The notes beneath the pieces are model-generated. The model was not told the origin of the DNA and searched no databases. It worked only from the letters and a program-made list of their open reading frames with translations. A stretch of DNA of 64,000 bases from Rachycentron canadum (taxonomy: Eukaryota > Chordata > Actinopteri > Carangiformes > Rachycentridae): contig CM076666.1 of assembly GCA_038496675.1 (NCBI GenBank), positions 11,209,649-11,273,648 of the forward strand. The letters are read 5' to 3'. Shown here one piece after another: positions 39,421 through 51,472 of the stretch (position 1 is the stretch's first letter; each line of letters opens with the position of its first letter). A program made the translations under genes and the position numbers.

Positions 39421-39600
39421 GCTGACAACACTCGTCTCTGGATTATTGGCGGGTAAAACTAGTCCAAAAAAAAAAAAAAAACTAAGTCCACAAACAAAGC
39501 GCAGCGGTGTCCGCCATCCGTCCACTGGTCAGGAGCGAAGGAAACTTTTGCGCTTCGCTTGAAGTTGAGGAACCAGCTGATTGGGCGTGGTCAACCCGAG
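39421..39600 (-). promoter_or_regulatory. rab11fip1: 5' leader and probable promoter of rab11fip1
   Basis: The start codon at 39420-39418 has A at -3. Upstream on the minus strand lies a T-run (plus-strand A-run at 39465-39481). Further up is an ATG at 39517-39515 in good context (G at +4) that opens an 11-codon frame ending before the main start. The main frame stays open upstream of 39420 with no ATG. No TATA box is seen. Whether the 11-codon frame is in the transcript depends on the unknown start site. Confidence 0.4.
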
Positions 39601-40973
39601 AGAGGGCCCCGGTTAATACAAGACACTCCCACAGATTAACAGGTTACATGACTTGTGTGTTCACTCGCACCACAACAGCCACCTACTGGGGTGATGGGTC
39701 ACACCTGATCCTTGCTGACACCTGCCACAGCCCATCAGCATCATCCCACAATAGCTGCGGTCAAACAAGTGCTAAACTGATTGATTGGTTTGTGTGTCTT
39801 CCTGAAACACTGGTTAAAGGCTGACAAACAATGCAGGCTTTTGTATTTCTAGGCAATGCTCAAGTTCTGCAGTATTCAGGAGCCACCATGCCATCTACCC
39901 CTGCTATAACAATAATGTCATCTCAAAGCGTGAGACCTCTCTGCTCTAATAACTCTCAGACAGTAACATAGAGACAGGACAGGATACCTGACAAGCCTGT
40001 GGCAGCTGATCAGGTTCATGCTGTTGGATTCAGTTTCACGTGCAGCTCTAGTTTGAGTCTTCATCAGGTTGCAGTGACGCTGTGTGTCTATATCCTTCCA
40101 CCTGCAGATCAAATGGACTGAATGCTCCGTAGTGCTGAGTGTGTGTTGGTTTCTGTTTTAGCCCATTAATGGACTGGCAACCTTTCCTGAATTGATTCCC
40201 TTTCTGCTCAATACATGGGTGTGGAACATTGATGACATTTTGAGAGTTGTCAAGATGTCTGAATCATGCATTGATTTACTGTTGTTTACTGTCTGGTAAT
40301 AATGTCACAATACCAGACATGCTGGTTCATGTCTGAACACTGACTCCTTCTGTTAAAAGGGGGAACGAAATTAACAGCTTCTGGTCAAGTTCTTTGTATC
40401 ATCACCTGAAGCTCAAATCCTCCACAGAAAGACCCTCCATGAAGTACCAGGCATACATGGTCTGTGGATCTTACTTTCTCTGGTTCACTATGCCCTGCAA
40501 AGATTGACGCTAAAGACTCATATAGAGCCTTGAGCCAATTAGAAAAGTGACGCACAAATGTTGGCACTGTCATAGTCTGTCTGACTGCGACGTAATAACT
40601 GTACTGCAGTGTTAGACGCTTGAAACGTTTGCAGCTTTTTATATAATTGAATATCTGCCAGTATTACCTTCTATAATGATTTAGGTTTTCATCATTTGCA
40701 AAAAATCTGATCTTTTAATCATAGACAACACAGTGTCACAACATACAGCACATTAAATAAATATCAGTTTATCACTGTTAAAAACATAATTATCAAAACA
40801 AAACATGCTACAAAATATTTTTCTTTGGTTGTGAGCCTGGAAAAATTACACAATATAAATTTCTACATATTTAGATCATTCACATTTATGTGTAAGATGT
40901 CTCTACAGGATGTAAGCATGTATTTATATAATAACTTGTACAGTATAAAATGTGTCATTCGTTCATGGTGTCC
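39601..40973. other. Spacer between rab11fip1 and gpat4
   Basis: About 1.4 kb between the 5' end of rab11fip1 and the 3' end of gpat4, both on the minus strand. No coding exon is recognised. It should contain the gpat4 3' UTR; ATTAAA on the minus strand near 40714-40719 is a possible poly(A) hexamer. Confidence 0.45.
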
Positions 40974-43900
40974 TCATTGTCTTTTGCTTCCATCTCCGTT
41001 GTTTTTGTCGCCCTCTGGATTGTCATCCTGTAAGTGTTTGTCTCCACTTTGGTCCTGGTCCGTATCACCTACAAGAACTTTGCTGTAGAGTTTCTGCTGC
41101 TCTTCTTTAAAAGCATCTTTCACTTTGGCTCGTTTCAGCCCCCCATCCCTGTGAGCACACAGTTAAGAAAGGAATATGAAATGACTCACAGATCTGACAC
41201 ATTGTTATTAGTTACTTTTTCACAAACCCTCAAGGGAATAGCCTGGATTGCCCCCTTGCACAGTTTCTGTCAAAGCTGAAAGTCTACTAACAATGTTTTT
41301 TTTTTTTTTTAAATCAGTGTCTGTTTCATGCCATTGGCAACCTCCCCCTTTTTCACAACCATTAATACCTACAATTATACTGATATATCATGACATTTAA
41401 ATACAGCAGTGACTCACCAAATGAGATCCACTAAGCCTCCTTGTGCAGCTATGGCTGCTTTCACTCTGTTGGCAAACCGCACTGCATCCTCCCCTTCCTA
41501 GACAAGAACAATAAAAAAGAACAGAAAGAAAGAAGAAAGAAAAGGTGAAAACAGTACCTCAGTAGATACAATAAGTAATAGTTTGTCTAAAAGTTATTGG
41601 TCATTGGTGATTTTTGTTGTGACACAGTTTCACCTCTCTGTTCATAGGTGGCAGATACCAAACGCTGCAGACAATGGCCCAGCTGCTCATCATCCTCAAC
41701 AGATAATTCACCATGCCAAACTTACTGCTGTTCCAGAAAGCATCCCCAAACTGAGGATCATACTACAAGGCAGAAACAAGGTCATGTCAAACCTAGGGAC
41801 AAGCAAAATCAGTAAAAGGAGGTAAAAGTTTTCACCTTAATAGCGACTGGATAGACAGTGCAACCAATCTCAAAGCTGCCCTTTTTGAACATCATCACTG
41901 ATGTGTTATTGATGCAAGTACCTGTTGATGACACAGCATCAAGATCTTAGCAACACTAAACACAAAAGCATAATCTCATCAGTTACTTTAACTCTACAAC
42001 ATTATAGTACACACCCTCAGGAAAGATTAGAATGGGCTGTTTGGTTTTGTCAGCAACATGATCACCAAGCCTGAAATGACAAAGCAGATACATTTATCAA
42101 AATATTTTACACAAGTGTAGCCATTTATATTATTTCATACTGTTGTTTTAGTTTCCAATCTGAGCTACTGTTATTACATGAAGGATAAAGACAGAGACCA
42201 AATAATTATGGTGAACAAAGAAAAGTTGAAATAAAACTTGTATTTACTGTTTCTTTAATGTTTTTGAAACAGGTTAGTACCAATTTTGCAGACTAAGACT
42301 GATGCACAAGTTGCTTTATTGTTGGCATTGTTAGGTCATTAAGTGAGAATGTATTAGCTTTCAAAACAAAGCAAATCAACAGAAATAATAGTTCCTAGAG
42401 CAAGAAAACAGAAATCTGCTACAGTTTGAGGTCCTCTAATCACACTGTTTCTGCCTCTGTAACTGTGACATTGTTTGTTAAGAGGCGTAAATTTAGATTT
42501 GTCTACATGGTGTGCAATAATACTGCACAGTATGTATGTACTGTTTATTATAAATCAGTAGTACAAATAATGTGCATGTATCACGGTGTGTCACAAAAAC
42601 ATGCTATCAATTCTCAATAATAACTTTATATTTCTATATACTTGTAATCATGTAACATAAAGCATAAAAGCAATAAATTCCAATATGATCCTCTCTGTCT
42701 CCCTCTCTCTTACTGGTTAGCATCAGCCATATCACACATCCAAATGATCACTATAGAAGCAGTACAGCTCAGCAGCACCACTGATCAATATATCAGGAGC
42801 AGTAATACTGTAACAATGCAGTGTTACCTTTTGGCCACTAGGTGTCTGTCTTTGACTTCTGATCTTTCAAACCAGATGTGAGGAGAGGATTTGACCATGG
42901 CTCTTTGTATCATTCCCATCAACCCTCCATGCACCTGGCCAACCTGAGAGACAAGTTCAACTAAAGCTCAGCACAAAAACAGCATCTCTACATACTGAGC
43001 AACTTTTCATAATCACTCAGTCTTACTAAAACTGAGGACAGAGAGAGAGAGACAGACACATTTTTCTACCAAAGAGTAGCAGCCATCATTGGCCAGGATG
43101 ATGACATCAATGGGTGTCGTATGATTGGCCACACAGATACCACCATTCTGTGGTTTGTTCTCCCTGCACAGAAGACACAGATATACATCTCACATACAAG
43201 TCAGTGCCACAAATATTATGAAATGTAACAATTAAATGGATCAAACTTTTAAGGTTTTGTCAGTGTTTTTCTTCTCTTTATATTATTTGAAATGGAGACA
43301 TTTCCTGTCAACCTGATGCCACCATTTTTGTGAATCTCACTGTTTTGAAAATTAAACTCATTAATTCATTCATTCAATATATCCAACCGACTTTAATGAT
43401 ATTAGATATTAGTTGATATTGTTTCTAAATATTAAATATCCCGTACCTGTTGTGATATGTGATGATTGCTGTGAGAGCTCTAACACAGATGCGGTAACAC
43501 ATCAGATGAACCTTCTCACTCAGGTAGGACCTTAACCTGAAGACATACAGCATTATGCCACAACAATCAGCCCCATACCTTCAGCACTGATACACACTTC
43601 AATGTCTATCAAAAACGAGACAATATATATTTTAATTTTGGCTAAAATGTGTGCGGTGCTGTCAACATGATTGCACAAATCAGTCTTGTAACCAACAGAA
43701 CTTATCCTATCTTCACAATCATATTTAAAATTGTTATGGGACATGTGGGAAACTTACTGTCTATTTGGCAAAAAGCCCACCAAGGTAGTCAGGACTAGGA
43801 GCAAACTAATGCCGGTGACTGCCAGAGTAACCCTACAGGAAAGAGAACAGATAAATTGCCTTAAGATGGAGGCAGTTGTCTGAAGTAATTGTACTATGAG

Positions 43901-45627
43901 ATGAATCTACCTGTGTGCTGCTCTGACCTGAGAGGCAGCAGGACGCCATAGCGGATAAGGACCCCCAGGCCCCACAGGACAGTAAGCCTCAGACTTATGT
44001 GACGGAAGTTGTAGTTGCTTCGAGTCAGCAAGTTCCAGCTCTCAAGCTCCTGGGCTGAAAAGCGCTTGGTCACCTCATCATCCACGATGCTCTCCACACC
44101 TCTCCGGCAGAAATAGAAGATGTCGGCCATCTCAAACTCCGGCTCTGAGCGCAGACAGCTGGCTGAACCACGGAGTTCCTGGATCTCTTGCAGCAAGGAA
44201 GATGGTGGTTCTTTGGCTATAATACCTTCAATGAGGATAAGGAGGAAAGTAAGAAATGTATTTGAAAGTTATAAAAAATATACAACCCACATTCGGGAAA
44301 GATAAATATTGTTATTACCATTACTGTATGGTTTATAGAGTTCCTGATTCTTTTCCTTTGCTCCCATCTCCATTCGTAGCATTGCCCACTAATTTAAAAG
44401 AAAAAGCATTGAGAGCTAGATCAGAGGATTGGAACAATTTGGTAGTGTCTCAGTTTACTGAAATGTTTTACATACAGCAACAATATAAACAGCAAGAACT
44501 AAAGACTGACATTCAGATGTAATAATTCTGACCAATAAATATAAACTTGCACGAACGGTAATAAACTGCGTTTTCCTCCAAATTGCATTCAAGGTTGATG
44601 ATTCAAAAAGAAAATGGGCGATATAGACGATGATATGATCAAAGTGATGAAATTGGGTAAAATAATCCTTGGAGACCACAGCTCTGCAGAAGAGAAAGTT
44701 GGGAAAACGTGTTTTTCTGGGAAGCTTTCAGCTAAGAAAACAACACACAAATTATGGAAAATATTCAACACTTTCAACCCTCTACCCTTTGTCTGACTTA
44801 CTCAGGCATAAGTAGGTCACAATTTTGATGGATCAGAGCCCTGTGCCACCTAAACCTGGGGAGAGGACATTTAAAGAACCATCGCTTGGTGTGTACACCA
44901 AATATAAACACCACAACGTGAGCACCGACAGTCACTTCTAACTAACCAGCTCCAGGGCTTCACATAGGGCCTTATCCTGGGCCCTGAAAATCAACACTAG
45001 GGCCCAAAAAATTGCAACAGCTGCCCTCAACTGTCCTACAACCTTTAGCAAATTGGGAAAACATTTTGTTAGTGCTGCAAAAAAGGTTCCCAAGCGTATG
45101 AGCTCCCTGCTGCATCTACACCACCTCAGATGGTAGTCCCATGGCTAGAAGCCAGCTCTACCCAGGGGTCTGTCCCAAAGCTTAAGTCCCTGAGGGAAAG
45201 GATCCAACTGTGCTTCTCATTATCACTCTGAGTTGGGACTTCCCAGGGGTCCCATCCAGAGTGGCATATATTTTTCTATCAAATAATTGAGAAATAAGCA
45301 GCAATTTAGAGATAATGTAAGATTTGACCCAGAAATTGCATGATGTGTAATTAATAAATGAAATAACCTTTCCAATTCAACCAAACCTCGGTTCAATAAC
45401 ATGCAAAATTTAATTTTGTAACCTAATAATACTGTGCGTTACATAGGCACCAAGCTCACCTCAAAGATCTTGAGAAGTGTTGCCATGTACAGCCTGCGCA
45501 TACCAAAAGAAACTCCAAGTACAGCTGGCACAATTATGAAGAAAAACAGAAGGGTGAACCACACAGTGATGGAAATGCCAAGACATCTGCACAGCAGGTT
45601 GTCCAGAGGAAATGTAAACCAGGTCAT
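40974..45627 (-). CDS. gpat4: Glycerol-3-phosphate acyltransferase 4 (AGPAT6), 478 aa
   Basis: ER membrane enzyme that acylates glycerol-3-phosphate at sn-1 to make lysophosphatidic acid for triacylglycerol and phospholipid synthesis. Exons on the minus strand: 45627-45460, 44388-44319, 44225-43928, 43832-43758, 43536-43447, 43163-43070, 42943-42828, 42070-42015, 41921-41836, 41762-41634, 41497-41418, 41148-40974 (1437 nt, TGA stop, phases agree). An N-terminal hydrophobic segment (WFTLLFFFIIVPAVLGVSFG) precedes EFEMADIFYFCRRG. Catalytic block I is H248-x4-D253 (NHTTPID); block III is E322-G323-T324, with G323 split between exons 8 and 9. The TEEM-like region matches GPAT4: YDPQFGDAFWNSSKFGMV, then QGGLVDLIW, where GPAT3 as I remember it reads GGLTELPW. 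The C-terminus is about 20 residues longer than in human, polar and acidic. The start at 45627 matches the family N-terminus. Confidence 0.95.
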
Positions 45628-46233
45628 GCTAACCGCAGAGGTGACACAGACAACGAGACCGCAAACCACACTGTAACCCTCAGCTTTAAGGCGAATCTTC
45701 TGGTCCTTTTGAAGCCTCTTATGTCTGTAGCGGAGGGCGACACGTAAATCACAAGACGCTCATTGTCTGTGTTGGACACAAGTGACACAAAATATCATCA
45801 TCAGTCAAAAAAGTGCAAACTTAACATCCCTCAATATTTTTATATATTTAGTCTTTTTCTACTTCTTCACAAACTTTAAATCATTTTTTACACATATCAT
45901 CATTATTTCTTATTTTATTATTATTTCTGTCATATTTTATTGATTGACTGACATATACTATAGTCCTGGCCAACAGTTTTTACAGTTTATATTTGTCTAT
46001 AATCCTGTACATCCATCTCCTATTTTGTATTACTAGTGGAGACTGTTGTTCATTCTGTCTAATTTGACTTGATTTCCTCTTTGTATTGAGTTTTATTGAC
46101 AGCATGATTAAGAGTTATTCTGGCTTTTTAACAAAGAGGGCATAGCTGTTGCTCACAATTGTAAATTGACAGCAGCTGCCTTGGTGTTTAAAAAGAGGAA
46201 TAACTTTGATGCAAGCTGTCGAATTATGTTAAT

Positions 46234-46282
<49 letters not shown>

Positions 46283-47577
46283 TTAAATGATTTACTGAAA
46301 ATACATTTTATCAATATATCTGTACCTTTGCTGTTTCAAGCTTGGAATAAAGGTATTAGAGCTTTTTCAGTCACTCTTATTGCAATTCTCATACTTTTCC
46401 TACTTACATTACTATTTCTCATTGTATTTGCACAAATTGTTATTGTATTGATGCATATTTCACTAATAAAATTTATAACTGAGTTGATGTATTTCTCATC
46501 TCACTCAGACAACTCATAATATCACAGACCTCTAACTCACCTCAACATAATCAACTTAATAAATGAAATCACTTAAAGCTTTCCTCAAATACGAGGAGCA
46601 AGGCCAGTCACACACTGTCATGGTAGTGAGTAACAAAAGTTGCCTTCCAATTAAAAACAAATATAATCAGATGCTCTTAGAACAGGATCAGTTGAAACAA
46701 AGATAAACAAATGTTTTCGGTTTTGTGTCACTAATTGAGAGCATTAATTACATACAAGCATATCTAGATGTCCAGGTTTCTCCCTGTGCATAGTGTTGAT
46801 AATGAAGCGGGAAGCAGGTCTCATGTAGGTACATGAACCAGGCTATGTGAGAGGAATGGTGACATGGTGAATGTGTGATAAGGAAGAGACAGGGGACTAG
46901 AGGAGCAAATAGGTACCAGAGGAGGTGTACTTTGTCTATTTTCTACCGCTTTGTGCTCCATGTTTATTATTTTGCTTTCCTCAGTTACAGCAATATTGTG
47001 TGAATTTACAAAGAAATCATTCGATTTTCATTGTTATTGTGTTAAAGCACTGGTGAGAGGGTGTTATTTATTGGTGACAATGCGGAAGTGGTTGACTGAC
47101 TTTGCATGTTGCGATGTGATTGATGTGATGTGTTTTGATTGATTCAGTGGCTTTTACACAGGTGATCTAGTGTTATGAGAAATGCAGTAACTGTTTTGAG
47201 AATTGCATTAAGAGTTGTGAGAAAGATGTTTCTGGTGAGTGAATTGCATCAAATGCTCAGTATCTAGTTAACTGGGTGATAGTGAGTGGCCATTATGTAG
47301 ACTGAAATGAAGAAACTACGCTTTACATATAATGTTGCAAATTATTGCTTTGCTACATCTCCAGAGTAGGCATCCTGTAACGGGACACCTTCAGCTTTCA
47401 CATCTCTTCCCTTCAGAGGAAAACCTTCAGCTCTGTAACATTATTAGGGCGTTTTGAAGTTTGGTTGATAACATGCTATGTTAAAAATGAGCTGCTAACA
47501 GCAGTGGAACTCAGTTTGATCCGCAGCTAACGGATAATGGCTAATTATGTGTTAGCTACAAAGGCAGCGGTTCTTAC
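45628..47577 (-). other. gpat4: Probable 5' intron and leader of gpat4
   Basis: Upstream of the gpat4 start the minus strand has a candidate splice acceptor at 45767-45768 (CCAACACAG), or 8 bases lower at 45759-45760, so 45628-45766 would be leader in the same exon as the start codon. The rest, about 1.8 kb, holds a CA microsatellite (46236-46281) and no recognised coding sequence. Confidence 0.45.
46236..46281. repeat. (CA)n microsatellite
   Basis: Pure CA repeat of about 46 bases in the presumed first intron of gpat4. Confidence 0.95.
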
Positions 47578-47799
47578 CGTCCTCCGGGTTTAACACTAAT
47601 AACGTTAGTCCTGTGTTGGGGGAAGATTGAGGTGACAGACGGCGAGACAGGTCTCCATATGGACGGTCAAGGCTGGAGCACAGGGAGCTCTGACAGGCTG
47701 TGTTGGCTTTAGCAGCTTTTAGCAACGTGCTACAGCTGCACAGAGTCTCCATGGCAACAGGTGTCCAATGAGGGCTGTTGTCACTGCTATGTTGGCCGG

Positions 47800-47800
<1 letters not shown>
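47578..47800 (-). other. gpat4: Candidate noncoding first exon of gpat4 with upstream ORF
   Basis: On the minus strand a donor (GACG|GTAAGAA) ends at 47578. The sequence before it is GC-richer and open. An ATG at 47752-47750 lies in a strong initiation context (GCCATGG). Joined to the acceptor at 45766, that frame stays open and ends in a TGA overlapping the gpat4 ATG (ATGA). Joined instead at 45758, it becomes an in-frame N-terminal extension of about 102 residues. The predicted peptide matches nothing I know. Assignment to gpat4 rests on position and splice signals only. Confidence 0.35.
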
Positions 47801-47830
<30 letters not shown>

Positions 47831-47831
47831 N
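47801..47831. repeat. (GACA)n microsatellite ending in an ambiguous base
   Basis: About 30 bases of GACA units followed by an N at 47831, the only ambiguous base I noticed. It probably marks unresolved repeat length in the assembly. Confidence 0.9.
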
Positions 47832-50800
47832 ACTGCCTTCTGGTAGCTGTGCATTGATCAAAGGGGAACAGATTTGAAGTTCAGACAAAAGCAGTTCTGA
47901 TCAAGAGGGCCCCCTGTCATGAAAACTCCCTGCCCAGCTGTACGGTGCCGGAGAATAAATTATACAGATGTGTGCAGATTAAAGCAGGAAACAATGCTGA
48001 TGGGAAGCGACACATGTCTTAGGAGTCTGAACTGAAAACAGATTTCTAAGTATCTCTGCTCTGAAACCATTAACTGAGGATGTGATGCTGCAGGTGTAGA
48101 TGAATTCAAACTTCTGTGTAGTATATGTTAATATTGGTGTGAAGCAGGAGCAATATGACTCATGCATAGTTTCCTCTAAGACCTCAATGTGTCTGCCCAT
48201 ATTTATTAAAGCAGTGGTGCAGTCAGTCATGTTTTATAGGAAGAAGGGTTTTAAAGATCCACATGTAGATTTGTTGGTCGTGAGCACGGGCGTCTTTCTC
48301 CATAGCCCTACATTTAAACTGCTCACATGGCACCAATCCTCTTTCCATCGCTCACTGAGGTGAAGCCAGAGTGTTGCTACCGGTGTATGTTGTTGGGGCT
48401 GAAGCCAAGTGTCTGACTAATAATACTTCAAAACTGGAAAAAAAGAAAAAAACTGGCAGTAGATCTCCTGTTGTTGTTCTCCAGCAGCAAAGCAGCCTTT
48501 TCCTCTCAGGGACGAATGGATTTGGAGATAATCACCTTGAGATGATGGATGCTGGAGCATGTTTCGTTCATAAAAAGGAAGTCATTACAAAGAGGAACCA
48601 ATAACACCGACCTCCATGCTGTATCTCCATCACAGATCTGCCTTCTGGGTCATTAAGTTAATTAGGTTGGGAACTTCTAGATATTCATTAGTAAACAAAG
48701 AATCAGCAAATAGTCATATCAGTTATGCTCCACAGGATGCACCCAGTAACCAATGTGCAGCAATGGAGGAGACACTAATTAAAGTGTGTTGTGTATGAAG
48801 ACCTTGTATGAAGTCTAAGGTTATAGCTCTCATGATACACATACTTCAATTCTCTGTTTCTGAAAACAACCTGTATTGAAGCTGAAGCATCTATTAATCT
48901 ATAGTTGTGATGTTTTGTTAGGTCAATGGCAAGGGTTTGAAAATAGAAACATTATTGAAGTTTAAACATTTTTTTTTCTTTGAATGCCAAACAATAAGTG
49001 TCTGTAGCTGTTGCTCTAACTCTTTTGACAGTTTTTTAGCTGTAATGATCTAAAGATCGAGAGAAAATTCATCACAGAAAATGATTTTGATAATCAAATG
49101 AATATTTAAATCATTTTTCAAGCAAAAATGTCTGTTTGTACCGTTTGTACATTGCAATATAAACAAGATACCTAGTAGTAAAAATGAATACAGACCCACA
49201 TTAATGGAACATCTTGACAAAATACCATATTTAGATGAGAGGACTGGTACAGCTCTCATGTCTGAACACTATAGAGGCTATAGTCTGCAGCTGGTTAGCT
49301 TAGCTTAGCAGAAAAACACTGGGTGTGGGAGTGGTATCAGTCTCCTCATCCAACTCACAGCCAGAAAGCGAATAAGGACATTGGCATTATTTGTGCTCAG
49401 GGCTTGCAGCTACTGCACAAATATCTAATGAAAATTCATGTACTGAGTTAAAGCATTGATTTAAGACAGAATGAACTTTGGAGACTCTCTTTTTAGATGG
49501 TGAATTATATATCAATAAAATACTGATTTGAAAATCTGAAAACTGGATAAAAGTAGAGGGTTTGTTTATTTGAGGGACAGATCACATATGAGACTATTGC
49601 AACATTTTATATAAATGTGAGCAAAATGCTCTTTTCAAGCTCAGCATACTCATTTATCACAGTGTCTAAGAAGAAACTAGGTCCTGTCAAATCTGACTAA
49701 GCTGACACAATGACCTCATCCTCTGCCAAAGCATTGTGACTGTTCGCCGAGCATTTGTTTGTCTCTGAAACTTCCACTTTGTGTTTTCACACAGCAGCCA
49801 TGCAGTTTTTATGTCATACCTTTAATTTTGTCACTTTGTCAATTCAGTCAGGAACATTTAATCCCTCAGTCCAAGAAAAAAAAAGTGAGAGTTGGATGGT
49901 CCATCACCTGACAGCTGTACCATGTTTCTTCATCTGGAGCAGAAAACTGTGGGACTGGATGTGTCGCACTGTGCAGCATATTTAATTGGATTCTAATGAA
50001 CTGCATTTGTGGGATGATGTTCTGAGTGCAACGCTTTTATTCAGACTTTTTGTGATGAGGCAGACATCAGATTAGATATGCAGCTCTCACAAGGGCATTT
50101 GTAGTGGGATCTGAAGTCATGCAGCCATGTGTACAGGCATCCTGTTGGTGACAAGTACGAAAACATTTCATGCTCTTATGAGTAGGAATTAGATTAATCC
50201 ATGGCATGAGCGCTCTGTGTGTATTTCAGTTTGATCTGTGAATCCCCAACAAAGCTGCACAACATCAGCTGCTCTACAGGGTTAACGCACATCAACAACA
50301 TCATCATCATCGCAAAATAATCTTCAATTTTACTCTCCTGTGCTTGCATTTTTGGACACATGTGGTACCCACTGTCTGCACTGAATGAGGTTTATTGAAG
50401 GGAGAGCTGGTCTGGAGGATAGCCCAACGCCAGGGAATCCCACAGCTTCGCTTCACTGCAATAAATCAACTCAAAAGCTGGAGGAGGAGAAAATGCTGAT
50501 GGGAGTTTTCACTTTGCTTCCACTGTGCCCTGAAGTGTTAGGGCTGTCAGAGCATATAGAGCATGTTTTACACAGCATCAACTTCCAGCTTTGCAGTTCC
50601 TATAGAGCTGACAGTATTTACTCCTCAGCTTCTACAGTTTTACATGATTTAAAACAGTAATTGCTATAAACTAGGGGATAATTGTCCATTCAAACTGTTC
50701 TTTTTACACAGCAGCAGTTATGCCAGTGATATAACAATATGCATGAGCAGAGGAAATCGTCTTTTAACAGTTGTTATGGATTAGAAAAGAAATTATCTAT

Positions 50801-51472
50801 CTGACTTTCTTTCCTTTTTCCCAATACCTTTAATCTCCTTAATATTTTGTTTTATCTGCTCAATTTCATGTGTTCTCTGCTGTTTGGTGTTGCTTCTTCA
50901 ATATAGTTTGTTGGAGAGTGTGTGTGTGTGTTGATATCTTCCCTGAAAAGGCAGTGGATGCATCATGCTGGTGGGGCCATTTGATGTGTTATGTCTCAAG
51001 CAGTGTCAGTTAATGACATGTCAGCATTTGAAACATCACCTAAAGATGCAGCTTCAATAGATTTACATCACAGCAAATAGAAAAAGTCTGAAGATGATGC
51101 AAATATCATCAACCCCCGGGGATGAGTCCTGGTCCATGCCTGGTTTTATTAAACTGTTCTGCACAATCACACATCTTTTATTTATGAAGTATGAAGATTG
51201 AAGGTAAAAAAGTGGAAGCACATTTAACTGGAAGGAAAAGATAATGTCCGCTGTTCATTAAGAGTTGTTTTGTGAAAATGATACAAATCCATTATCTTAA
51301 CTCACGTAAACATTACACCTAATGCCCCTCATAGGCACACACATATGCCAGGACACCACCCACACGGCTCATCATCTGGTACTCCAAAGGCAAATTTTCT
51401 GAATTTATCCAGTACATATCAGGTTTAGAAAGAGTTAACCAAATCTCTTCTCGCTCTCTTCTTCTCTCTCAG
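47832..51472. other. Spacer between gpat4 and lrrc75b, no gene seen
   Basis: About 3.6 kb. An upstream exon of lrrc75b would be expected on the plus strand, but no open frame with the family's Arg/Leu-rich N-terminal helix pattern is visible. It contains one degenerate interspersed repeat (49282-49377) and AT-rich sequence. Confidence 0.45.
49282..49377 (+). repeat. Degenerate teleost interspersed repeat
   Basis: Contains 'cagctggttagcttagctta' and, about 75 bases on, 'ctcatccaactcacagccag' followed by 'aaagcgaataag'. In many percomorph genomes I recall these as two linked blocks of one abundant short nonautonomous repeat. The copy is diverged; the ends were not determined. Confidence 0.6.

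Noticed and set aside
39060..39456. Several overlapping open frames around the rab11fip1 C2 exon
   Set aside because: GC-rich coding exon; only the frame reading VQVTVLQARGL has family similarity and matching splice phase.
39421..39525. N-terminal extension of rab11fip1 with a signal-peptide-like Phe run
   Set aside because: The frame is open but begins at GTG, not ATG, and the Phe run comes from a T homopolymer. The ATG at 39420 matches the family start.
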